From positions 496,001 to 560,000 of the forward strand of contig NZ_CP016783.1 of NCBI RefSeq assembly GCF_002288385.1: a stretch of 64,000 bases of DNA, read 5' to 3'. The notes under the pieces are model-generated. The model did no database searches. It was not told where the DNA came from and was given only the letters and a program-made list of their open reading frames with translations. Source of the stretch: Candidatus Planktophila lacus (GTDB lineage: Bacteria; Actinomycetota; Actinomycetes; Nanopelagicales; Nanopelagicaceae). This document shows positions 28,487 to 36,864 of this stretch, piece by piece. Position numbers and translations under genes: made by a program. How positions within the stretch are numbered: the stretch's first letter is position 1; every line of letters starts with the position of its first letter.

Positions 28487-29326
28487 GGCCTAAGCCTCTC
28501 ACGCCTCTTTCATTACGATCAAATACATCGCGATCACAACCAAGATTCCGCCAATTGAGACTTGAAGTGAGAGAGATTCTCCACCAAATACAACTGCGAA
28601 GAGCGCAGCGAAGACAACTTCCATCGTCAAGATAACTGCCACCTTGGTAGAAGTCATATGGGCTTGCGACCAAGTTTGTACGATGAAGGCAACTGCGGTG
28701 CAAACAACCGCGGTGAAAATTACTACGCCCCAAACTCCAGCATCTGGCGGTGTTTCATAACCTTGTCCAAGAGAAATTACGCCAGTTAAGATCGCGCAAA
28801 TTGTGAGCTGAACAACGGTAAGTGCATAGGCATCTAAACCTAAACTCCATTTACTCAAAGTTACGATATGCGCGGCAAAAGCGATAGCGCTAATGAAGAC
28901 GAGCGCTTCACCAACTCCGACTGACCAGCCTTGTAGCGAAAGCAGCGCAAGGCCAATCGTTGCCAGCACAACGCAGAACCAGGTAAAAGCTCTGATTCGC
29001 TCCTTTAAAAATAACGCTGCAATGAGCGGTGTTAGAACAACGTAGAGTCCAGTAACAAAACCTGTAATTGCAGCCCCAGTGCGAGCAAGTCCGAGAGTTT
29101 GGAATATATAACCAGAGCCTAAGAAGAGACCGGCTAGTGAGCCTTTCAAAATTAATTCACGATTTAACTTCTGCAAGACACTTGGGCGCAGAATTACCAT
29201 CGCAAGAACCGCCACCACAAAACGTGTTGCTAGAAAACTATTTACTGCTTGGCGCTCGATCGCTGGTTTCATCAAAACGAAGGCTGCGCCCCAAGATGCT
29301 GAGACCGCTAATAGCGCCCAAGGCGC
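28220..29326. repeat. Tandem duplication, copy 1 (1107 bp)
   Basis: The segment runs from inside ltaE (codon 89-90) across the ltaE start and the eamA stop to codon 12 of eamA. It is repeated head to tail at 29327-30433. I saw no mismatch in the bases I compared, and all reading frames give identical proteins. The breakpoints share only about 2 bp (GC) of homology. Confidence 0.93.
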
Positions 29327-29593
29327 GCGAACGATATGTGAATTAGTTTCAGCGATTAACTCTTCGCCAGGGGCAACGAGCATGCGAATGGCCAATTGAT
29401 TGGCTAGAGATCCAGTGGGAGTAAAGACTCCGGCTTCTTTTCCAAAGAGCGCAGCGACTCGTTCTTCGAGTGAGTTAACCATTGGATCATCGCTATAGAC
29501 ATCATCGCCAACTTCAGCACTTGCCATCGCTTGGCGCATCGCCTGTGATGGGCGAGTTACGGTATCTGAGCGAAGATCAATTGGGTTGGCCAT
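28499..29593 (-). CDS. Chimeric protein: ltaE N-terminus fused in frame to an EamA transporter
   Basis: A 364-residue ORF made by the tandem duplication. Residues 1-90 are identical to the start of threonine aldolase and residues 91-364 are identical to EamA from its residue 13 onward. The junction reads SHIVRA then PWALLAV, and the frame is kept because the unit is 1107 bp (369 codons). All membrane segments of EamA are retained, but they now carry a soluble, incomplete aldolase domain without the Schiff-base lysine. It has the ltaE start region, so it may be translated. Whether it is functional, neutral or an assembly artefact is open. Confidence 0.75.
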   Translation of the reverse strand: MANPIDLRSDTVTRPSQAMRQAMASAEVGDDVYSDDPMVNSLEERVAALFGKEAGVFTPTGSLANQLAIRMLVAPGEELIAETNSHIVRAPWALLAVSASWGAAFVLMKPAIERQAVNSFLATRFVVAVLAMVILRPSVLQKLNRELILKGSLAGLFLGSGYIFQTLGLARTGAAITGFVTGLYVVLTPLIAALFLKERIRAFTWFCVVLATIGLALLSLQGWSVGVGEALVFISAIAFAAHIVTLSKWSLGLDAYALTVVQLTICAILTGVISLGQGYETPPDAGVWGVVIFTAVVCTAVAFIVQTWSQAHMTSTKVAVILTMEVVFAALFAVVFGGESLSLQVSIGGILVVIAMYLIVMKEA

Positions 29594-30433
29594 GGCCTAA
29601 GCCTCTCACGCCTCTTTCATTACGATCAAATACATCGCGATCACAACCAAGATTCCGCCAATTGAGACTTGAAGTGAGAGAGATTCTCCACCAAATACAA
29701 CTGCGAAGAGCGCAGCGAAGACAACTTCCATCGTCAAGATAACTGCCACCTTGGTAGAAGTCATATGGGCTTGCGACCAAGTTTGTACGATGAAGGCAAC
29801 TGCGGTGCAAACAACCGCGGTGAAAATTACTACGCCCCAAACTCCAGCATCTGGCGGTGTTTCATAACCTTGTCCAAGAGAAATTACGCCAGTTAAGATC
29901 GCGCAAATTGTGAGCTGAACAACGGTAAGTGCATAGGCATCTAAACCTAAACTCCATTTACTCAAAGTTACGATATGCGCGGCAAAAGCGATAGCGCTAA
30001 TGAAGACGAGCGCTTCACCAACTCCGACTGACCAGCCTTGTAGCGAAAGCAGCGCAAGGCCAATCGTTGCCAGCACAACGCAGAACCAGGTAAAAGCTCT
30101 GATTCGCTCCTTTAAAAATAACGCTGCAATGAGCGGTGTTAGAACAACGTAGAGTCCAGTAACAAAACCTGTAATTGCAGCCCCAGTGCGAGCAAGTCCG
30201 AGAGTTTGGAATATATAACCAGAGCCTAAGAAGAGACCGGCTAGTGAGCCTTTCAAAATTAATTCACGATTTAACTTCTGCAAGACACTTGGGCGCAGAA
30301 TTACCATCGCAAGAACCGCCACCACAAAACGTGTTGCTAGAAAACTATTTACTGCTTGGCGCTCGATCGCTGGTTTCATCAAAACGAAGGCTGCGCCCCA
30401 AGATGCTGAGACCGCTAATAGCGCCCAAGGCGC
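29327..30433. repeat. Tandem duplication, copy 2 (1107 bp)
   Basis: The second head-to-tail copy of 28220-29326. It contains the 5' part of the chimera and the body of the intact eamA. The right breakpoint is at AAGGCGC inside eamA codon 12. Confidence 0.93.
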
Positions 30434-30466
30434 AAGCTTTAACTGGAGTTGATGGCGCGCGCTCAT
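29606..30466 (-). CDS. EamA/DMT family transporter
   Basis: A 286-residue membrane protein with about ten hydrophobic segments in two EamA repeats (ALLAVSASWGAAFVLMKPA at the start). It is probably an exporter or importer of small metabolites; the ltaE neighbour hints at amino acids, but that is inference. ATG 30466 overlaps the nfo stop as ATGA. Everything after residue 12 is repeated exactly in the chimeric gene downstream. Confidence 0.9.
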   Translation of the reverse strand: MSARHQLQLKLAPWALLAVSASWGAAFVLMKPAIERQAVNSFLATRFVVAVLAMVILRPSVLQKLNRELILKGSLAGLFLGSGYIFQTLGLARTGAAITGFVTGLYVVLTPLIAALFLKERIRAFTWFCVVLATIGLALLSLQGWSVGVGEALVFISAIAFAAHIVTLSKWSLGLDAYALTVVQLTICAILTGVISLGQGYETPPDAGVWGVVIFTAVVCTAVAFIVQTWSQAHMTSTKVAVILTMEVVFAALFAVVFGGESLSLQVSIGGILVVIAMYLIVMKEA

Positions 30467-31320
30467 CCACGTAAACCTTTTAGAAGTTCAACCTCTTTAC
30501 CGTGCTCTGGTTCCATGCCGGGTGTCTCCAAAATTAGGGGAGCGTTCTTAACTGCCGGGTGCTTTAGTAACTCTTTAAAGGGATCTACGCCGATAAAACC
30601 ATCGCCGATATTTTGGTGGCGATCTTTAAGCGCACCGCAGACATCCATCGAATCATTGGCGTGGATTAATTGGATTCGTTCGGCGCCAGCGACTTCAACA
30701 AGTAAATCCAAAGTCTCTTTCATGCCACCTTTTTTAGCGATGTCATGGCCTGCGGCAAAGACATGGCAGGTATCAAGACAGATGCCGACTTTAGGGTGGT
30801 ACTCCAGCGCCTTTAAGTAATATTCCAGATCTTCTAACCGCTTAACAAGTGATTGTCCTTGGCCGGCAGTTGGTTCTAGTAGCAACATTGGAGCATCATC
30901 AGTTAGCGCGTTAAGGATCGGCATCATCCCTTTATGGATCTGCTTCCACGCTTTATCAATAAAATCTTCATTAACGGCTGAGCCGGTATGAACTACAACG
31001 CCATGTGCACCAATCTCTTTACCGCGCTTTAGTGAAAATTCGGTAGAGGCCAGTGAGTTTTTATAAGTTCCTTCAGTTGGAGAACCCAGATTGATTAGAA
31101 ATGGTGCGTGTACATAAACCTCAAGATCTAACGCTGCTACCTTTTCACGAAATAACGCATCTGCTTCATGGTTGGTCTCTGGCATTGCCCAGCCGCGTGG
31201 ATTAGAGGTAAATACCTGGATCGCTTCGGCGCCGATAGTTTCGGCATATGCGATAGAGCGCTTAGCCATTCCACCGGTAGTCGGAGTATGTGCACCGATA
31301 CGCGGTGAGGTTTTTGGCAT
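30463..31320 (-). CDS. nfo: Deoxyribonuclease IV (endonuclease IV)
   Basis: AP endonuclease of base-excision repair; 285 residues. Zinc-ligand motifs are visible: IGAHTPTTGG, GICLDTCHVFAAGHD, QLIHANDS and PLILETPG. The start at 31320 follows TAGGGT by 6 nt, and that hexamer overlaps the end of pknB by one base, so nfo probably opens its own leaderless transcript with eamA and ltaE downstream. Confidence 0.95.
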   Translation of the reverse strand: MPKTSPRIGAHTPTTGGMAKRSIAYAETIGAEAIQVFTSNPRGWAMPETNHEADALFREKVAALDLEVYVHAPFLINLGSPTEGTYKNSLASTEFSLKRGKEIGAHGVVVHTGSAVNEDFIDKAWKQIHKGMMPILNALTDDAPMLLLEPTAGQGQSLVKRLEDLEYYLKALEYHPKVGICLDTCHVFAAGHDIAKKGGMKETLDLLVEVAGAERIQLIHANDSMDVCGALKDRHQNIGDGFIGVDPFKELLKHPAVKNAPLILETPGMEPEHGKEVELLKGLRG

Positions 31321-31324
31321 TTGC

Positions 31325-33271
31325 CTACCCTACTGTGATCGTAACTGTGCTGCCACGTTTAACCTTCGTGCCGACCTTCGGAGCGATATTTGTGACCGAC
31401 TTGACCTTCTTGGCACCGATCTTCTTTACAACAACTTTAAGTTCTAGATCTGCAAGCGCAGCGCGAGCCTTTGCTTCAGTAAGTGAGAAGACGTTAGGGA
31501 TAAATACAAATTGCGATCCCTTAGAAATCGTCAAGGCGATTTTCTCGCCCTTTGGTAGCGGTGCTCCGCCTGATGGAACCTGGCTAATAACGGCACCCGC
31601 TAAAACACTTTCGCTAAATTGATCAATTGTTTCTACATCAAATCCAGCTTCAGTCAATTCATTGAGTGCTTGGTCGGCGGACTTTCCAACATAGGAAACG
31701 ACATCAAGTGTTTCTACGCCCTTACTTACCAAGATATCAACTATTGCATCGCGCTTAACTTTCTCACCTTGCGCAGGGCTTGATGAGATAACAAATCCCC
31801 TAGGCGTTCTATCGTTAAAGACTTCCTTTAACTCGCCAACTTTTATTGGAGACTTTGCAAGAAGATTTACCGCTGCCTCTGGCGTGAGCCCAACCAACAT
31901 CGGAATTACAAAACGTTCTGGGCCTTTGGAGATAATCGCCTTTACTTGTCCGCCAGCATCAACTTTGCCGCCACCTGCAGGATCAGATTCGATAATCTGG
32001 CCATCGCCAACTTCTTCATCAAAGCGTTTTTCAGAGATCACCAGCGTTAATCCGAGAGGAGATAGCGCGCTTAACGCTTGGTTCTCTGTCGCACCGACAA
32101 TTGATGGCACAACAACACGTGAACCTGGACCGACGAGCGCATACCAACCGAAGATTCCTAGTGAAATTGCCAGACCGGCTGCGATAAAGCGATTACGACG
32201 AACTCGCTTGCTTATCTTCTTACGCTTTTTAATCTGCGCCGTTGTTTCGCGCTTTGTCGGCTCTCCCTTTTCAGGTAATTCATTTGAGTCTTCACGATTC
32301 TTCTTTAGCGACACAGTCTTTTCCTTTTCGGCGCGCGCACGTTCACGGCGACTTGGTTTCTTCGATGCCGGGCGCATCGGAGCAATAGGGATATCTAGCT
32401 CCAAACTCATCTGTCTCTGATTTGGGTCAAGTGATTGTGCGATAGCGCTTAGTGCGGCATGGAATTCGCCAGCATCTTTGGGGCGCCCATCTGGATCTGA
32501 ATTTGTAGCACGCTGAATCAATTGATCTAGTTCGGCAGGGATACCGTTCTTCTTTGTGCTCATCAGAGGCACGCGTTCATTAACGTGCATATATGCGATC
32601 TGTATTGGTTCATCTCCTGCAAATGGTTTCTCACCAGTAAATATTTCAAATGCGGTAATTCCAGCGGAGTAAACATCGCTACGTGCATCTGCAATTCCGC
32701 GTTGAACTTGCTCGGGGGATAGGTATGAAACGCTGCCGAGTATGACGCTGGATTCAGCGGTCATCGTTGTGCCAAGTAGCGGCCCCTTCGCTAAACCAAA
32801 GTCAGCGATCTTGATACGTCCTTCTTTAGAGATCAGGATATTTTCTGGTTTGATATCGCGATGAACGATTCCAACTTTATGCGCTGCGGCTAGTGCGCTT
32901 AAGACAGGTAAGAGAAATTGAATTCCGTTAGCAACCGAGAGCGAGCCCTGCTCATTTAAATATTCACGAAGGGTGTGGCCCTCGACCATCTCCATCACCA
33001 GAAAAACCGCAGGCGTTCCGTTCTGATTCCACCCTTGATCTTGTACCGAAACAATGTTGGGATGAGAAAGCGCAGCTGATGCTTTGGCTTCGCGAATAAA
33101 GCGTTCTACAAATTGTTCATCCTGTGCAAGATGGGGATGCATGATTTTTACGGCAACTTTGCGATCTAAGCGGGTATCAACTGCCTCATAAATTGTTGCC
33201 ATGCCACCTGCCGCCATCTGGCGAAGGAGCTGATAGCGCCCATCAATTAGCTCGCCAGTTAGATCGGACAT
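31325..33271 (-). CDS. pknB: Serine/threonine protein kinase with PASTA repeats (PknB type)
   Basis: Membrane kinase that senses peptidoglycan fragments and controls growth and division. From ATG 33271 the protein has 648 residues. The kinase domain spans about 12-275, with Lys42 in VAVKIM, HRDIKPEN at 137 and DFG at 157. A basic juxtamembrane stretch leads to one membrane segment (about 361-381), then four extracellular PASTA repeats (about 386-449, 453-517, 521-584, 588-648). The longer reading to 33388 runs into the upstream kinase gene, and TAAAAT lies 7 nt before 33271. Confidence 0.95.
   Translation of the reverse strand: MSDLTGELIDGRYQLLRQMAAGGMATIYEAVDTRLDRKVAVKIMHPHLAQDEQFVERFIREAKASAALSHPNIVSVQDQGWNQNGTPAVFLVMEMVEGHTLREYLNEQGSLSVANGIQFLLPVLSALAAAHKVGIVHRDIKPENILISKEGRIKIADFGLAKGPLLGTTMTAESSVILGSVSYLSPEQVQRGIADARSDVYSAGITAFEIFTGEKPFAGDEPIQIAYMHVNERVPLMSTKKNGIPAELDQLIQRATNSDPDGRPKDAGEFHAALSAIAQSLDPNQRQMSLELDIPIAPMRPASKKPSRRERARAEKEKTVSLKKNREDSNELPEKGEPTKRETTAQIKKRKKISKRVRRNRFIAAGLAISLGIFGWYALVGPGSRVVVPSIVGATENQALSALSPLGLTLVISEKRFDEEVGDGQIIESDPAGGGKVDAGGQVKAIISKGPERFVIPMLVGLTPEAAVNLLAKSPIKVGELKEVFNDRTPRGFVISSSPAQGEKVKRDAIVDILVSKGVETLDVVSYVGKSADQALNELTEAGFDVETIDQFSESVLAGAVISQVPSGGAPLPKGEKIALTISKGSQFVFIPNVFSLTEAKARAALADLELKVVVKKIGAKKVKSVTNIAPKVGTKVKRGSTVTITVG
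31327..31332 (-). promoter_or_regulatory. Leaderless -10 for nfo
   Basis: Reading leftward, TAGGGT, 6 nt, ATG; it overlaps the pknB stop codon by one base. Confidence 0.45.
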
Positions 33272-33278
33272 ATCTGCA

Positions 33279-33284
33279 ATTTTA
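33279..33284 (-). promoter_or_regulatory. Leaderless -10 for pknB
   Basis: Reading leftward, TAAAAT, 7 nt, ATG. It overlaps the stop codon of the upstream P-loop kinase gene. Confidence 0.45.
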
Positions 33285-33818
33285 GGTAGTGAGAATGAAA
33301 TCTGCCTTTTCGCGCGTTGAGTGTTGTAAGAAATATTCGGCTTGTGTTCCAAGCCACTTTTGCATCTGCTCATGCATCTGCGCGCCATCGCGATCTAATA
33401 CACGTTTTAAGCCATCTGCGGGGTCAATCTCCATCCAGATTAGAGCTGCAAATCGATCCTGCAACTCTTTATCTCCGCAACCAACTCCCTCGAGAATTAG
33501 GAGATCGCTAACCGGCAGTTCTTCACTTTCGCCGAAGGAAGAACTCTCCCAGTTATACCTTTGAATTTTGGCGGGAGCTTTCGCTTCATGTTGGCTTACT
33601 AGGTATTGCAGAATCGTGGAAAGGTCTTTCGATAGAGCGTTATCCCAGCCGTCGTACAAGTCATCCATATGAATAACTTGTACAGACATCTTGTTACTTA
33701 GGGCTAAGAAAATTTCATGGGCCAAGGTTGTTTTCCCTGCCCCAGCTGGCCCATCAATTGCAATGACCGGCCGCGACTTCTCCTTACAGAGATCGGCTAG
33801 CGCTGCGATGAGCTCCAT
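33282..33818 (-). CDS. P-loop kinase of the uridine-kinase-like family, candidate thiamine kinase
   Basis: A 178-residue nucleoside/cofactor-type kinase. Walker A is DGPAGAGKTT; HMDDLYDGWDNAL resembles the substrate-binding DDFY motif of uridine kinases; LLILEGVGCGD is the second Asp/Glu strand; RVLDRDGAQMHEQMQ looks like the lid. The start at 33818 lies 35 bp inside the upstream pnuC-type gene, which points to coupled translation. That transporter sits behind a TPP riboswitch, and PnuC-type carriers need a kinase to trap their substrate, so thiamine phosphorylation is a reasonable guess. The family alone does not name the substrate. Confidence 0.7.
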   Translation of the reverse strand: MELIAALADLCKEKSRPVIAIDGPAGAGKTTLAHEIFLALSNKMSVQVIHMDDLYDGWDNALSKDLSTILQYLVSQHEAKAPAKIQRYNWESSSFGESEELPVSDLLILEGVGCGDKELQDRFAALIWMEIDPADGLKRVLDRDGAQMHEQMQKWLGTQAEYFLQHSTREKADFILTT

Positions 33819-34374
33819 ACCATTTGCTCCATCCCATAGCCGCTAGCACTGTGAAAGTAATATAAAGCACTGAAGTAAAGAGTAAATCCTGTGATGCATA
33901 AAGTGCTACATATCCAGCATCTACGACCAACCAGATAATCCAACTTTCAAACTTTTGATAGACCATCAAGATTTGTGCAGAAAGTGAACCGAAGAAGAGA
34001 ATCGCATCAGCGTAAGTTGATGCCGCACCCCAGTATTTAAGTAGCGGTGCCAGCGCCAACGTTGCCAAGATGATTGCTACTAAAACATATGCGCGATGGC
34101 TGCTCTTCAATCTTCCAGGCTTTGCGCCACTTGGTTCCCATCCAAACCAACCTGCAATTGCAGCGATGATAAATACGATTTGCAGCGCCGCGCTGGCGTA
34201 GAGCTCCCATTGGAAGAAGAGAATTCCGTAGAGAACTGAACTTAGCGCCCACCAGGGCCAAGTAATTCGTTTACCGGTTATGCCAAGTGCAACTCCGATG
34301 AAAGAGGCCATTACCGCGATTAGTTCGAGATAAGACAGTTCGTATCCCCAAATAGTTAAAAATGTAGATGACAT
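33784..34374 (-). CDS. pnuT: PnuC-family vitamin transporter, probable thiamine transporter (PnuT)
   Basis: A 196-residue membrane protein with about seven hydrophobic segments and the PnuC-family layout (ITWPWWALSSVLYGILFFQW; the late ESWIIWLVVDAGYVALY). PnuC carries nicotinamide riboside, while close relatives carry thiamine (PnuT) or riboflavin. The TPP riboswitch directly upstream argues for thiamine. Transport in this family is facilitated diffusion with metabolic trapping, and a kinase gene overlaps its 3' end. The start at 34374 has AAAGGG as ribosome-binding site inside the 3' side of the riboswitch. Confidence 0.85.
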   Translation of the reverse strand: MSSTFLTIWGYELSYLELIAVMASFIGVALGITGKRITWPWWALSSVLYGILFFQWELYASAALQIVFIIAAIAGWFGWEPSGAKPGRLKSSHRAYVLVAIILATLALAPLLKYWGAASTYADAILFFGSLSAQILMVYQKFESWIIWLVVDAGYVALYASQDLLFTSVLYITFTVLAAMGWSKWYGAHRSASRSL

Positions 34375-34380
34375 AGTTTT

Positions 34381-34472
34381 ACCCTTTCCGCATCCGCATT
34401 ACCGGACGGGTCAAGCGGTCGATCTGAATTTCAGATCCTCTCAGCCGTTTCAGCGGCTCCCGCGAGATTTAC
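34381..34472 (-). ncRNA. TPP riboswitch (THI element)
   Basis: Read on the minus strand the segment shows the THI-box landmarks in order: CGGGAGCC, CGGCTGAGAGG, a P3-type hairpin GATCTGAAATTCAGATC, then GACCGCTTGACCCG and CCGGTAATGCGGATGCGG. It begins within a few bases of the crtB stop and ends at AAAGGG, the likely ribosome-binding site of pnuT. That placement suggests translational control: bound TPP would hide the site. Basis: the CTGAGA and GGTAATGC core motifs are seen directly; the fold was not computed. Confidence 0.88.
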
Positions 34473-34473
34473 T

Positions 34474-35379
34474 TTAGCGCAAACGCGCTGCAACGGCGCT
34501 TATATAAGCCGCGAAAGCCACTCGCGCTCTGCGAGCTGTCGAAGTCTTGGCGCGCTTATTGAAGATGTCATAACCAATTTTTTCTACCTCATCAACGATT
34601 CCACAGTACAACTCACTTGCTGCGCGGATACATGGCTGGCTGGTCTTATCTAGTAGCGCAATACCTGGTTCGGCAGCCTTCTGTAGTTGGCGAACGCGAG
34701 CGATCTGAAACTTAAGTGCGCTAATAATTTCAGGAGTTAACTTGCGCGCTTCCAACATTTGGCGAGTTACGCCATGTTCGGCAAGTTCTTGTAGCGGCAG
34801 GTAAACGCGGCCGCGGTCTAAATCTTCGCCAACATCGCGAATAAAGTTAGCGAGCTGGAAGGCAACGCCCAGATTCTTTGCTGCTTCTAAAGAATTAACA
34901 GTATCTCCGCCCAAGATCGGCACCATCTGCAGACCAATCACTGCGGCAGATCCATATACGTACTCGTATAGATCATCAAAGGTTTGATATTCAGTAACGG
35001 TTAGATCCATCTCCATGGAGTGCAAGAAATCTACGAAATGTTGGTGGGGGATATCAAAGCGCTGCACCGTATCTATAAGCGCACGACCAACGAGATCCGA
35101 ACTCTTACCTGTTTCTAAACCGCGCAGTACATCGGAACTCCATGCGCGCAGAACTTTGGCTTTTTCTTGTGCCGTTAGCGTTGAGGCTAAATCATCGACA
35201 ATCTCATCGGCATAACGTGCAAAGCCATAAAGTGCGTGAACAAATGGGCGCTTGCTCGCTGGTAATAAAAGAGTTGCGAGATAGTAAGTCTTGCCATGTA
35301 GCGAGTTAAGCCGTTTGCACTCTGCATAGGATGCGCGAAGTTCAGGATCGGTAATCCCTGCAGCGTTTAACTCACTCAC
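34474..35379 (-). CDS. crtB: Phytoene synthase
   Basis: Joins two geranylgeranyl diphosphates to phytoene. The 301-residue protein has both Asp-rich motifs of the squalene/phytoene synthase fold: YADEIVDDL and FIRDVGEDLDRGRVYLP. It starts at GTG 35379, directly after the crtI stop codon (TAAGTG). It is the third gene of the leftward crtE-crtI-crtB operon and is followed at once by the TPP riboswitch. Confidence 0.95.
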   Translation of the reverse strand: MSELNAAGITDPELRASYAECKRLNSLHGKTYYLATLLLPASKRPFVHALYGFARYADEIVDDLASTLTAQEKAKVLRAWSSDVLRGLETGKSSDLVGRALIDTVQRFDIPHQHFVDFLHSMEMDLTVTEYQTFDDLYEYVYGSAAVIGLQMVPILGGDTVNSLEAAKNLGVAFQLANFIRDVGEDLDRGRVYLPLQELAEHGVTRQMLEARKLTPEIISALKFQIARVRQLQKAAEPGIALLDKTSQPCIRAASELYCGIVDEVEKIGYDIFNKRAKTSTARRARVAFAAYISAVAARLR

Positions 35380-36864
35380 TTACTTAACCGGACCTACGAT
35401 TCGCTCTGCCGCTAAGCGTCCAGAAATCAAAACCATCGGAACGCCAACGCCTGGTTGTGTACCTGAACCGGCAAAGACGACATTTTCAAAACCAGCTGCG
35501 ATATTGCGGGGACGGAATGGTCCGGTCTGGAAGAAGGTATGTGCGCTGGCAAACGGTGCGCCGCGTTCCATGCCTTGTGCTTGCCAATCAAGTGGCGTGG
35601 TCATTACTTCGGTTTCTATTGAATCGCCAAAGCCGGTGTAACCGCGATCTTCTAGAGTCTTAATCATGTGATCTCGATATGGCCGCGCTTGGGTCTTCCA
35701 GTCAATATCGGCATCCAAGTTTGGAGTCGGATAGAGAATGTAGTAACTCTCTTTGCCGGCTGGGGCAAGAGCTGCATCATCCTTAGTCGGAATAGTCACC
35801 AGTACTGAAGGATCAGACATCAAGGTCTTTTTCTTGATTAGCTCATCAAAGACGCCATCCCAAGATTTTCCGAAGTGAATATTGTGGTGAGCGACGTGGT
35901 CATACTTCTGAGAAGAACCAACTAGCAAAGTCGCACAAGACGGTGAGTACTTAAGGCGCTTAATGTTTAACGGAGTTTTGCCAAGTAGATCGCGCCAAAC
36001 AACGGGTAGATCTGGGTTCATGACAACCACATCGCATTCGATGCGTTCGCCCTTATCGGTGATAACCGCTTTAGCGCGCCCGTTCTCAACTTCTAGACGA
36101 GTGACAGTGGTGCTGTATTTGAAAGTTACGCCATGCTTTTGCGCAGCAGCAGCAAGTGCGCGAGGTACAGCATGCATTCCACCCTTAGGAAAGAAGACCC
36201 CATTTACTGAATCCATATAAGCAATAACTGCATAGATTGCTAGCGCCTGTTGTGGGCTGACGCCTGCATACATAGCCTGGAATGAGTAAACCTTCTGCAG
36301 GCGTGGATCTTTAAGGAATTGATTTACTTTTGGAGAAAGTTTTCTAAATCCACCGAGTGCGATCAAGCGTGCCAAGTTGGGGGTCAACAAATTAAATGGA
36401 GAATCGATATTGCGATCGATGAAATCGTTCATCTCGTACTTGTATAGCTTGGTTACGAAATCTACGTAACGGCGGTAGCCCAGGGCTTCTTCGGCGCTAA
36501 CTGTGCGACGGATCTCTTCTTCCATCTCAGCGGTATTGGCATGGACATCGATCTGCGAACCATCGTGATAAAAAGCGCGATACAGCGGCTTAAGCGGTGA
36601 AAGCTCTAGCCAATCCTTCATATCTTCACCGACGCAGCTAAAGGCATCTTGAATTAGCGAAGGCATAGTTAAAACAGATGGACCGGTATCAAATGAGTAG
36701 CCATCTTTTTCTAGCAAACCGTTGCGACCGCCCGGAACAGATTCGCGTTCTACGACCGTTACTTTGCGACCTGCGCCCGCTAAGCGAAGTGCAGCGCTTA
36801 ACCCAGCAAGTCCTGCACCAACTACGACTACGTGATCAGTTGGTCCCTTTACCTTTGCCGGCAT
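35380..36864 (-). CDS. crtI: Phytoene desaturase
   Basis: FAD-dependent desaturase that turns phytoene into lycopene in several steps. The 494-residue protein has the N-terminal dinucleotide fold VVVGAGLAGLSAALRLA, and a C-terminal FAD site (NVVFAGSGTQPGVGVPMVLISG), quoted by its key residues. It abuts crtE upstream and crtB downstream with no gaps, so the three are one transcription unit. Confidence 0.94.
   Translation of the reverse strand: MPAKVKGPTDHVVVVGAGLAGLSAALRLAGAGRKVTVVERESVPGGRNGLLEKDGYSFDTGPSVLTMPSLIQDAFSCVGEDMKDWLELSPLKPLYRAFYHDGSQIDVHANTAEMEEEIRRTVSAEEALGYRRYVDFVTKLYKYEMNDFIDRNIDSPFNLLTPNLARLIALGGFRKLSPKVNQFLKDPRLQKVYSFQAMYAGVSPQQALAIYAVIAYMDSVNGVFFPKGGMHAVPRALAAAAQKHGVTFKYSTTVTRLEVENGRAKAVITDKGERIECDVVVMNPDLPVVWRDLLGKTPLNIKRLKYSPSCATLLVGSSQKYDHVAHHNIHFGKSWDGVFDELIKKKTLMSDPSVLVTIPTKDDAALAPAGKESYYILYPTPNLDADIDWKTQARPYRDHMIKTLEDRGYTGFGDSIETEVMTTPLDWQAQGMERGAPFASAHTFFQTGPFRPRNIAAGFENVVFAGSGTQPGVGVPMVLISGRLAAERIVGPVK

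Noticed and set aside
28499-29593. Natural multidomain aldolase-transporter enzyme
   Set aside because: Both parts are exact copies of adjacent genes with breakpoints inside them; a recent duplication explains it fully.
31884-32420. 178-codon plus-strand ORF inside pknB
   Set aside because: It is a complement-strand shadow of the PASTA and juxtamembrane coding sequence with no start signal.
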